A stretch of 64,000 nt of DNA, from positions 310,001 through 374,000 of the forward strand of contig JAWWNJ010000007.1 of assembly GCA_037176885.1 (NCBI GenBank). The letters are read 5' to 3'. Of this stretch, positions 11,105 through 20,700 are shown piece after piece. The DNA is from Favolaschia claudopus (taxonomy: Eukaryota > Basidiomycota > Agaricomycetes > Agaricales > Mycenaceae). Made by a program: the position numbers and the translations under genes. Each line of letters begins with the position of its first letter. Position 1 is the first letter of the stretch. The notes below the pieces were generated by a model. It ran no database searches and was not told where the DNA came from. It saw only the letters and a program-made list of their open reading frames with translations.

Positions 11105-12049
11105 GTATGTGAAGTCTGTTCTTCTCTGTACCAAAGATGCTGTTTCTAACGCTCTTTTCAGCCCTTTTTCTCCAGGATTTTGGCCGCCGGCAGGCAAACC
11201 CCGCCCCCGACGTGTAAAGCAGCGTCCCCGCCCGTCATTCATCACCTCCGTTGTCGTTCGGCGCCGCGGAGCGGCGCTATCCTTTCTCTCCAGGTAAGTA
11301 TTTGAGTACTCCATTTTCCCTCAATCTGACACGACATTTTCAGAGTTTTTGGCCGCCGGCAGGCTAATACTGCCCCCGACGCGTACAGCAGCGGATTCCG
11401 CGCGCACCCATCAAATCTTTGGTTGTTGCCGTCGTCACCGCCGCGCAGCGCAGCGGCGCTATCGCGTCGACACGACGTATCACCATCCCGCAAGCGGGAC
11501 TTCAAGTGAATTATTTGTTCCTTGCCTTTTTCACTCATTTTGACGCGTTTTTTCGAGGGTTTTGGCTGCCGGCAGGCAAAAGCTCGCCCCCGACGCATAT
11601 AGCAGCGGGTTTGGCACCCACCCAACAAGTCCTCTGCTGTTGCCGTTGTCACCGCCGCGCCGCGCAGCGGCGCGCATAGCTTTGACACGACCTATCGACG
11701 TCCCGCGAGCGGGACTTCAGCTGAGGTACTTACCTTTCCTTTACTTTTTTCATGCTTTTCACGCGTTTTTTTCAGACGTTTTGGCTGCCGGCAGGCAAAT
11801 ACCCGCCCCCGAAGCATCAAGTAGCGGGTTCTCCAGCTGTTCTCCAAGACTTTCGTCAAACTTTCGTTGTTGTTGCCGCTGCTGCGCCGCGCAGCGGCGC
11901 TATACCCTTTGACTAGACGTATCGCCGCCCGGCGAGTCGTTGTTTTGGTGAGCTTGATTTCCTGTGACTTACGATTTCTTCTCTTACTCTTTTTACCAGA
12001 ATTTTGCAACTTACGGAAGTTTTTCTTGACGTCGGTTAGTTTGGGTGAG
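11105..12049 (+). ncRNA. R-I-A: array of repeated exons separated by ~50-nt introns
   Basis: Introns: 11105-11161, 11294-11343, 11506-11557, 11726-11775, 11948-11999, and a sixth donor at 12050. Exons are 132, 162, 168, 172 and 50 nt. The four long exons are copies of one unit. Each opens with TTTTGGCYGCCGGCAGGC just after the acceptor, then CGCCCCCGACGC, then the hairpin GCGCCG-CGCAG-CGGCGC (11657-11673 in exon 3). Most end with GTCCCG-CGAG-CGGGAC (11700-11715) just before the donor. Branch words CTAAC, CTGAC, TTGAC or CTTAC precede the AG. Each exon has one open frame because it is GC-rich, but splicing does not join them: the open frame of exon 3 meets TAG at 11822-11824 in exon 4. The last 50-nt exon (TTACGG...GACGTCGGTTAG) is conserved in all monomers. 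Confidence 0.6.
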
Positions 12050-12095
12050 GTAAGTATTCCCTTCTTTTGTTTCAAGTCTTTACCCCAAGCCGTCG

Positions 12096-12561
12096 CAGGA
12101 CCCCTGACTATACCCTGGGAGCCTAGCCCACTTTCCGGACAAAAATCGCAAATTTTGGCCCAAAACCTAGGTCCCAACCGGACAAAATATCACTCTGGCT
12201 GCGGGGGTAGCTAGGTCCTTGGTCCGGACAAAAGTGCTGGGGCTGAGGCACAAAATTTGAAATTGTGTATGGATATCTTGGTCTAGCGGTATGAGCTTCG
12301 GATAGTAGTGTTGTGCGGGTTCGAGTCTGGCTTTTGCCTCTTATTTTGCGTCTTTTTAAAATCACGCAATTTAGCTAAAGCTGTAACCATACAAATACAA
12401 TCATCAATTTTTGCCGAGTATTTGAAAATCGTCTCCCAATCGTCTCCTCTCTTTTTTGTCCGGACAAAAATCCCAACTTTCGCCCAAAATTTGTCCGGAC
12501 AAAAATTGGCCAATCGGGCTCCGGCGGGACCTAGCCTCCAAAGGCATTATCAGGGGTCCTG
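12096..12561. mobile_element. hAT-like non-autonomous element in monomer A
   Basis: It begins CAGGACCCCTGA and ends TCAGGGGTCCTG, with an imperfect inverted repeat that continues for about 30 bp (to GGAGNCTAG). It is flanked by CCGTCG at 12090-12095 and 12562-12567. The interior is dominated by the words TTTTGTCCGGACAAAA and CCGGACAAAA in both orientations, and it holds a tRNA-like stretch. Monomers B and C lack it at the matching site (near 23505 and 32415). CAG ends suggest hAT, but the clear target duplication is only 6 bp rather than 8, so the family is uncertain. Confidence 0.65.
12272..12335 (+). ncRNA. tRNA-Pro-like remnant inside the transposon
   Basis: The stretch TTGGTCTAGCGGTATGA near 12278 matches the D-arm/A-box of eukaryotic tRNA-Pro, and GGGTTCGAGTCT at 12317-12328 matches a B-box. 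The anticodon arm is shortened and the T-stem pairs poorly, so it is not a working tRNA. It may be the head of a SINE or a tRNA captured by the surrounding element. Confidence 0.55.
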
Positions 12562-12762
12562 CCGTCGCCATGTCACGCGTGTCGGGTTACTTGACGTATC
12601 GACATCCCGCGGGCGAGGTGTTCCTCACATAAAGTGAGCGACTTCTCATCTCATCCTTTGGTTCAACTCTCATTCAACTCAGTGTTGCTGTCGCCGCAAA
12701 GTCGACCTCGACTTCAAACCTCGATATTTTGACGTCCGCCAAGCGACGTCTCCTTCCCCATT

Positions 12763-13513
12763 GTGCGTACGTTTTCGCACTCATCCTCTATGCATTTGTA
12801 CTCACTTACACCACCAGAATTCAAAAAATTTCCGCTGCGCGGCCTTCATCATCAACTTGAACATCAACCCCCAAAATCAAAATTCAATTTTTGTGCGTCC
12901 GCCGAGCGACGCTTTCCCCCGGTAGTTGATCAGGTATGTTTCTCCTCTCTTCCTTCTTGATTCCTCGCTAATCCCAGAGCTCTAGAGAATTTCCTTCCCG
13001 CTGCGCGGGCCATTCCTCGACGCTGACACCCCATTTCGGAAATCCGAGATTTCGCGCTCCCGCGAGCAAGGTTTTGAGCTTGGTGGTATTTAGGTGCGTA
13101 CTATCACTCTATTCCATGTCCTTCCGTGCTAATCTTTAGTGCTCGATTTCTTTTCAATTTTTTTTTCTTTCCGCTGCGCGGCGCACACTCAAACCATCAA
13201 GGCCAACAACGTCAAATCTCTGGACTCTTCAAGACTCGATTTTTTTTTTCGCTGCGCGGCTGCATTCGTGCGTACGCTACGCTTTCCACTCTATTCTTCT
13301 TCAACCTAACAAATTCCTCTCCAAGTCCACATTTTCTTAGGCTGCGCGGCGCCGTCGACAAATTCAAATACTTCAACTTTCCAGCCTCTTGAAGTTCTTG
13401 TCTACAGCACTGATTTGGTGAGTTTTCCTTCTCCATATTCTTGCTTTGCTGACTCTGAGAATCTGCCCATGGCCTCCAGCGCTTCAAGTTCACCCGGATT
13501 TCAAATTGACGAG
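12763..13513 (+). ncRNA. R-II-A: hairpin exon array
   Basis: Introns: 12763-12817, 12934-12977, 13094-13139, 13268-13340 and 13418-13459 (42-73 nt; donors GTGCGT, GTATGT, GTGAGT; branch words CTTAC, CTAAT, CTAAC, CTGAC; acceptors CAG, TAG, GAG). The first two exons are both 116 nt. Exons carry CCGC-TGC-GCGG soon after the acceptor (CCCGC-TGC-GCGGG at 12997-13009) and often a second GC stem near the end (CGTCCGCCGAGCGACG or TCCCGCGAGC). Exons in between are A/T-rich and contain stops in all frames I followed. I read this as a continuation of the R-I transcript. Confidence 0.55.
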
Positions 13514-13765
13514 GTAAGCACCGACTTCAAATTTTCTACTACGTACAAGTTCAGGGTCTTTACCCCGGTAGTCAGTAGATCTAGATCTGTAAATTTGAGA
13601 TCTCCGCCGTAGATTAGCGTCGGCAGACTGTCCCCCAAACGGAGCGGGAAACGGGCTTCGCAAGGGTGTAAAATTCAAATTTTCTTCTCGGTTGGAGTTG
13701 TATGTAAATAGTGAATAAACCCCTTTGAGAACAGCTCCGAAAAGATATAAGTTGGAGGCTGGCAA

Positions 13766-13777
13766 GTCGCTTGCGAC
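13766..13777. terminator. conserved hairpin between convergent R and GT units
   Basis: GTCGC-TT-GCGAC is a perfect inverted repeat in a conserved block about 80-90 bp before the GT stop in monomer A. It is kept in all six R-GT junctions (also at 24591, 33553, 43044, 53881 and 62875) and is missing left of GT copy 1. Its place between two converging units suggests a role in 3' end formation, but this is inference. Confidence 0.35.
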
Positions 13778-13857
13778 CTTGGTCGCGCGGCGAGCTTAGT
13801 CGTGCGGTGAGCGTGGAGGTGGCTGGAAATTGCCTTTTTGGGAGGTCAAAGCGAATT

Positions 13858-15697
13858 TTATTCCAGAAGCAACTCGATATCCTCCGCCTTGTAGTCGTCT
13901 AAATAAACCACATGCCTGCCAAATCCACCGGTATTCCTGAACTTTCCCCTGTACAAGCAAAATCGTCAGCGTCACGCGTAACAATATGTACAGTCGCACG
14001 GAATTTCAAATAAAGCAACTCACAATCCACCACCCTTAACGATCGTCAACCCCGGCGGCGCCAACAAATGCGTCAACACCCCATAAGACGACTCTCCCAA
14101 TAACAAGACATCGCTCCGACTCAACACACGCAAATCATCCAACGCCTGGGTCTGCGGCGAATCCAACAACGTATACTCCTCCGCTTCCAAATTGAGTAAA
14201 GCGATGACCGCACGGTCGGCTTCCTCCATCGCGATTGTGATTTCAAGTAGGTTGGAGGAGAAGGCTCGGAGATCGGCGAGGATGCGCGCGATGTCGGGGA
14301 AGTTCATGGAGCCGTAGAAGTCGTGTGTGGAGATGTCGGTGCCGGGCGGAGGCGCGGTGTCGCCCCATCTGATGTGGATGCCGACGGAAAGTGGGCGGGA
14401 GGGGTCGGATGAGGAGGGCAGAGAAGGAGGGGAGAAAGATGATGATGAGGGTGGTGGGATGAGGCGCGAGCGGACCCAGGGCATAATACATCCGTTGAGG
14501 TCTTGCGTGAGCTGACTCACACCAGATTGAGTGAATTCATGGTTGGGAAGCGAAGAACAACCCACCTCATCGACCTCTGTATCCAAAATACCCGTACAAT
14601 CCGCCATTCGAGTTTTGACGTCGTCTAGCCTTGCGATTGCCGAGTCTTCCCCGGCACACCAGCCTCTAACGACAACGTCGCGGTCTTCATAAGGGATGAA
14701 GTCTTGCACGCGGCATGCTTTAGTGACGTTGAGAGTTTGAGATTCGGCGTTAGTCTGTTGTTGACCGCGATCGCTTGCACGGTCGCCCGTGTTATTACCA
14801 ATCATCGGAGTTTCAATATATTCACACGCCTTGCTCCCTTGCTTTCACCCTTGTGCCGCCTCCATAAGCAAACTTTTGCTGGGGAAATACCTTCTACAAT
14901 ATATTCTAACAGGTCTATCAAGTAGAATTTACAATTTTCGCTCCCCAATGAGCCTAATTGAACGACCTGTGAGTTTGACAGGATTTGTCAGCAGGTTCTC
15001 AATCTCGTCGTTACCTGAATATTTTGTCTAGATTTGACTGACAAGACTGTTCATTTGCAACGAAGGAAGGTCAGTGCAGTCAAATTTTTGCTTAAAACGC
15101 GCTTAAAGCCATAAAAAGGAGCCCAAGAAATTTCTGATTATGTAATAAGGCGGGCGACGCATCGGCCGATGCACCTTCTCAACAGACTACAACAACCGCA
15201 GGTACGAGGATAATTTTTGTTGTAGCGTCTGTCTACGAGAGACTAATTCGGCGTTGGCGTTGTAAATCTCGGACTGCGAGTATCGGTGGTCCCAGACCTC
15301 GTTCCAGCCGAAATGAAGTGACGAATCGAGGACTTGTGATAGCACGATGCTTTGCTTGAAGTGTTGCAGTACCGACTGTGTAAGGATAAAATAGTCCCTT
15401 TCAAATTCAAGGGAACCGAAGCAATTCACACACCCCCATTCCCTCTCCACCAAGCGGTCCCGCTCGCAGATACATTCGGGGTGTTTGTTCTTCTGGAACT
15501 ACGGCTGTCAGCGCCGGCGTACACAGCTGAAGCTGTATCTCCGCGAGCTTTGACTGCACATGCTCAGTCCGCACGGCAAACGAGAGAAAACCGACGACCA
15601 CTAGTGTCGCGAAGACGCATAGATAGGCGTAATGCCTCTTGTGTCTCCGCAGCGACGATGTCTTGCCTGCTGCGGTGGGGAGGGCGTCGTACAACAT
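13858..15697 (-). pseudogene. GT copy 2, interrupted by a MITE
   Basis: Model: complement(join(13858..13948,14024..14511,14566..15492,15560..15697)). Without the 495-bp element at 14751-15245 and one 9-bp target copy, the exons sum to 1,140 nt. The frame is then open from ATG at 15697 to TAA at 13858 (379 aa ending DDYKAEDIELLLE), so this was the most intact copy in the window. It has all key features: the membrane helix, KNKHPECICERDR with no stop, HIRWGD, and SSYGVLTHLL. The insertion adds 504 nt, a multiple of three, but reading into it gives a stop 17 codons after NANAE. It is convergent with R-A on its 3' side and head-to-head with P-B at its 5' side. Confidence 0.75.
14751..15245. mobile_element. 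MULE-type MITE in GT copy 2
   Basis: A 495-bp element starts TAGTCT and ends AGACTA (short inverted ends). It is flanked by a 9-bp direct repeat, ATTCGGCGT, at 14742-14750 and 15246-15254. A 9-bp target duplication is typical of Mutator-like elements, and the left flank of this window carries a MULE transposase that could act in trans. No coding sequence is visible in it. Confidence 0.75.
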
Positions 15698-16254
15698 GTC
15701 GCTGGGAATGCGGCTCAAAAGTCATGAGAGTATATATTGAAGCCGGAGGGATGTATTTAGAACTGGCAGGGATCGTGTGGCGGAAATAGTCCGGATGGAC
15801 TGAGTCGAGGATCTGGCCAAAGACAAAGGCATGATAGATTGACCTTGACGCCGAAGACATAGGGAGATTGTTCACGGGGCCGCCGCAGAAAGCAGATTTT
15901 GTTGTTTCTCATTCGTCCGCCTTGGGACAAAACTTTCAAGAAGACCGTGACCATGGACCGGTCTAGAGCTATATTGGGTCTTCGAGGCAGTAAAAGACCG
16001 GGGTCCGGTGTGCGCCCGTGTACAACTTCCGGATTTTGAAGCTTAAGGCAAGGCTTAAGGTTGGCTTAAGGTCAAAGTAGAGGGAAAGCTGTAGAGACCG
16101 ATTATGTCCGAATCTGATGGAGCGGAGGGTCCGAAACTCCGACACCCTCCTTCCGCTCAACTCTCATGTTGTCCGTCTGAAACTCTCCAGAGAATCTAAC
16201 GTCGTCCGTCTCTACGATACCACCCAACCATCGGTCTTCAAACTGCTCATCTGA

Positions 16255-17712
16255 ATGGCGGATTCCTCAAAAGTCAAGAAAAAGGAAATTTCCGACGGGT
16301 CTTCTCACGGTGTTGTTTGTTGATTCTCATGCTTCTGCCAGCGCACTTCCCGAGCCTCAGCTCACTCAAAGTGCGTCCACTTGTCCGCTCTCTCTTTCGT
16401 TTTCTCTGCTCACCCTTCTCAGCTTTTCTTCAAGCGCTTCCACCGCCCGACTCGATCTCCTCACCGACTCCTCCGACGAACGCACCGACTACGTCAGCCA
16501 ACGAAATCGTCGCGATGGAAACAAGGTGCGTCGTCACCACCTCGTTTGGCTCCCCACTTGACTCACGCATGCTCTCTACGTCGAGTGCCAACGCTTACCT
16601 CGTCACCGTCGACTGCCACCCGTGATCAAAACTGCACCCAGCGCGCTTCTTCAAAACGTCGTAAGTATCTCTCCTTGAAATAAAGAGAAATCAAAATATG
16701 CTTACCTTCCATCTCATAGCAATTTTTCCGGTCTCAGTGCCCGTCCCCGCCCGGTGGAACTGACTCGCCGCCACTGCGCAGTACGATTCTCGGCTCGTTT
16801 TTGGGCCGTGGCCGCCCCCGCAATTCTTCTCAATCGCATATCGACGTATCGAATCTCAATCTCCACCTCGCTGTACCGGGCAGAGAGCTCAGCCCATCGC
16901 CTCCAGCGCAGCCCAACGCCCTCACCCGAAACTGTGGAGATGTAAACACGTACCCGTGCAGCATAAAGGTGCGTCGTCGGCGACTCGTCGCCGCTGATTT
17001 CTACTCACGCATTCACGTCTCGACCGACGCCGCGCACAGACTCTCTCGCTGCCCCGCCCTCCTCTCTAATGTGGCGTATCTACCTACGCCCTCGGCACAC
17101 ACCGAGAAAATCACAGGTGCGTCGCCACACCTTTCTCCGCTTCTCACTCATACAAGGCCACCGCCGCCGTCTTCCCTCTCCCGCACCCGCTCTACTCCAC
17201 GCTTGCTTACTTTCGAGTCGAGCCTGTTGACGACCCATCGCCCGGATTCCGCATCATTCCCGCATGGCGCGACACTTTCTCTCGGCTCCGCTCTTCCGCC
17301 TTCTCCACCGTTTCGACGTCGCCGACATCCCGCCCCGCCTACGCCGCGTCCATCCGGAATATACATCAAAACCCCCACCCCGTTCCCGCTGCCGAATTGC
17401 CTCCCGCTTCCTTCACGACTGACGTGTCAAGACTCTCTCCTCCGGCCGCTCTCCCACCGTCTCCAACGCGCGGCAAGAACGCGCTCGCCTAGATGCGCGT
17501 CGCGTCTCTCCCACACCCACTCTTCCCCCGCTCTCCCGACCCTTTCGACACCGTCCGCTCCAACCCGCGGTACGCCCGCAAACGCGCCGCTCAACTCACA
17601 AGACCTTCCCGTCGGCTCGTTAGCGCAAGCGCCGGGCGCCTAATTGTCAAAATCCTCGAAATGGGCACGGACACGCCGGCGCACCGTTTGTATGTACCGT
17701 CTCAGCAGTTAT
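16255..17712 (+). other. P-B: proline-rich plus-strand locus
   Basis: Same MADSSKVKKK start as P-A, head-to-head with GT copy 2 over 557 bp. It holds more exon-like segments than P-A: donors of the form GTGCGTCG occur near 16525, 16970 and 17118, with CTCAC branch-like words and AG acceptors. The 280-codon open frame at 16801-17643 runs through these intron-like segments and is probably a by-product of GC richness. It ends at the same GGGCGCCTAA as P-A. Confidence 0.4.
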
Positions 17713-17739
17713 AGCTACTCGATCAATAAATCCGTTTAA

Positions 17740-20700
17740 CATGCTTTCCTGCGCGAATCAAGTCAGTGGATCGAGGGATTTGAGTCAGAATGAAGATTTA
17801 CTTACTGCATTTTGAAGTCAAATGCATGCGCTGCGGGGGTTGGCTTAGCTCGAATGAAAGGAAGTGGAATGAGGGGGAAATTTTCACTCGCAATGTTGTG
17901 GTGAAATACGAATTGGGGGGGTAAGTTTAGGTAGAATACTACATATTGAAAGAGCAGTCAGTGAGAGATGAAACACATCGAAATAGATGGACGGGATAGT
18001 CTCACTTTGCGTTCTGCTCGGCAACGAAACCGACGGAGGCGGTAATTCAAACGAATGCATTCGAAAGGAATTTAAATGAACTCGTAGGTATGATTCTTCG
18101 AGGGTCAATATGAGATGCAAGGCGAAGCAACCCAAGGTTTTCTGCAAAGTACTGTGCGAACGAGTTAGCGGGCGGGAACTGGGTCTGAGTTGGAATGAAG
18201 ACTCACCGCCGTAGTGTGAATTCAAACTTAGAATCAGTCTGAAAATGATTCCGGTTAGCGAATCGAGAGAAAGAACGGGAAACGGGTCGGGAATTACCCA
18301 CAAGATTGTAGTCAAGTACAAATGAGTGCTATCTAACTCAATCCTGCACTTGAGAGAAATCAGCAAACTCAATAAGAAAACCTCGACGCAATTTGAACTC
18401 GATTCCGCGGGTGGTAAATTTAGAGAGCTGATTCCTTGGCGCTCGACATGAAGCGGAACGAAAGAAGAAGAAATAACTCACCTACAAAACACGCAATTGA
18501 ACCGCCGTTTCAATTCAAGTCGATCCTGTACAGCATCGACGAATCGGTACAAGTCAAAGTGACTTCAAACTCAAGCCAAATAAAACTCGCCGAAGCCCCA
18601 AGTTGACCGCAACATACTAATAATTTCACTCGAGGTTGGCAACGGTAACGACTCTTGACTTGAGCTACACACAAAGTCGGCGTGAATTCAAATCAAATCA
18701 ACAAAAAGAAACCAACCCACCAAATTCGGGAATGAGACAACACCAATCGGTTCGAGGGATTGATCATAGACCTGGCATAGTGTTAGTATAAGATGAGGAG
18801 ATAAAAGTCCAAGTAAGTTGAACCCGCCTTCAGTCTAACTCGAACGAGACGGTGATAAAGTTCGACTTGAAGTCAATTGAAGGTAAGTAATCGATTGTTG
18901 GTGAGACTATCAGCAAGTTCAAGTCAACAATTGAAACAAATGTAAAAACATTAGCCAGAAGCTCACCTTCGAATACAATCCAAGGTTAAGGTCAGTGTAA
19001 CCCCAAGCCAACACTTTCTTACCTATGAACATCATGAACACTTGAAGACGCGCGCGGGCGCGCGACTCGAGTCAAAACGGCATAGTCTCCCCCTTCAAAA
19101 TCCAAGTCAGTCAGTCAGTCAGCATTTCGAATATAAAGCAGAATTAACTCACAATTTGCGCATAGTCTCTGTGTTCACTTGAATGCAATCCAAACTGGCA
19201 TAATCTCTGCCTATATAGTCAAAAATAACCATATCAGCGCGTATCCAGCGAAACTAAACAAATATTCGTACGCACCAGCATAGTTTTGATTGCGTAAAAT
19301 GCGTCGAACGAGACGAGGTGAGGATTTAAGTTGGTTAGAGAGGTGATATATACACGAGTGAAAGAATGAGACGCGCACCGGGTTGACTCACAGTTCGGGC
19401 ATAGCTCGGTGTTTAATAGAAAGGGAATGTGTTGGGCGGAGTCTTGATTTCAAACCGCCGTCTCGGCCTATGTAGCCGCAAATGATCAAGTCAGCCTGGA
19501 TTCGGGCAAGGAGCAAAAATCGAACGATTATTCGTACGTACTGTCATAGTTTCGGGATATAGTTGAATGAGATGTGTCGAAGGAAAGCTAGAATGAAGTC
19601 AGAGAGGTAATAAATTTGTGAATAAATGTATTGCGCACCGCAATCTCAAGTCTGACTCCGATATTTCCTGACTAACTCAGAGAAACCGTTGAAAGATCAA
19701 GACAAAGAGCTTTCAAAAACGAAGTTAGTAAGTATTTCGACCACATAAAGAGAAGGAACTCACATAGTTGCATAAATTCAGCATTCAAGTGACAGAGTAC
19801 GGTGGTTTTGAAGTTGGATTCAAATAATCGCAGTTTCGGCCTATATGAATTCAAATGACCAGGTCAGCGAGCATTCGGCGCTGAAACGAAGAGTGAATAG
19901 GTACGCACCGTCATAGTCTCAGTATATAGCGAGATGGTTTCGACTGGGTTGAAGGGCTAGCAACAAGGGACGAGTCAGAGAAATGTAAGGCATGCGAAGA
20001 AATGAATTGCGCACCTTGTTGAACATAAACCTCGACCCCAACTTCAACGCTACCTCAATTCTATGAATCGATCCTTCAAAGCAAACGTCCAGGAACGAGA
20101 GTTGAGCGAATCTGAAAGAATCTAGTCAGTAGAGTAGAAACATATCGTCGGGTTAGTAACTGACCGAGACGACACCGAAGCGAGCCGAGTGTTGAAGGAT
20201 ACTTGTAGTACAACAGCAAAGTCAGATATGGAATAAAGACGAATTGAATCAGTGCTTACCAGTGTATAGTTTTGGGTTTGAAGGATGTAGCAGACAATAG
20301 GTACCTGGTTTCAAAGGTAGTCAGTCAAAGTCAATAAGAAGGAAATAAAGTCGATACAACGAAACCGAACGAAGTTATTGACCGAACGAAGTACCAGCGT
20401 AACGAATCAGAATCAAAGGCAGTTTGGAAACGCATTTAAATAGAGAAGTGGAAGGGAGAACTCACTGATGTGACCGAACAACGGCGCCGAGCGAGATACA
20501 AGCCAATGTACCTATACTTGAGTATGAGTTAGTTCGAGGTCAAACGAGTAAGAGAACAAATCAAACGTGCAATTAAGTGGATTGAACTGTTGAAGTCGAT
20601 AAGTTGAGTTGGTATAACAAAGTCAGAGTCGACTCACAAATTGAAACTTGAGAGGCGTCAAGTGAGTTTGAAGTGAGGTATCTTGAAGTGAATACTTGGA

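Larger units (their letters stand above)
6167..16155. repeat. monomer A, copy 1 (9,989 bp)
   Basis: Contains P-A, Q-A, R-A and GT copy 2. It carries two monomer-specific insertions: a 466-bp hAT-like element between R-I and R-II, and a 495-bp MITE in the GT gene. Confidence 0.85.

Noticed and set aside
11344..11947. R-I exons as a repeat protein (units such as AGRQ..APDAYSSGF)
   Set aside because: The frame matches between exons only if introns are read through; after splicing the frame enters a TAG at 11822-11824, and the first exon is open in a different frame.
11105..12049. CRISPR-like direct repeats
   Set aside because: The repeats are about 210-220 bp, imperfect, contain splice sites, and lie in a eukaryotic genome.
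12272..12335. Functional tRNA-Pro gene
   Set aside because: The anticodon arm is shortened and the T-stem has mismatches; only the A- and B-box regions match.
16801..17643. 280-codon proline- and serine-rich open frame
   Set aside because: It crosses several intron-like segments, is broken by one-base changes in the second copy, and similar frames arise by chance in such GC- and C-rich DNA.
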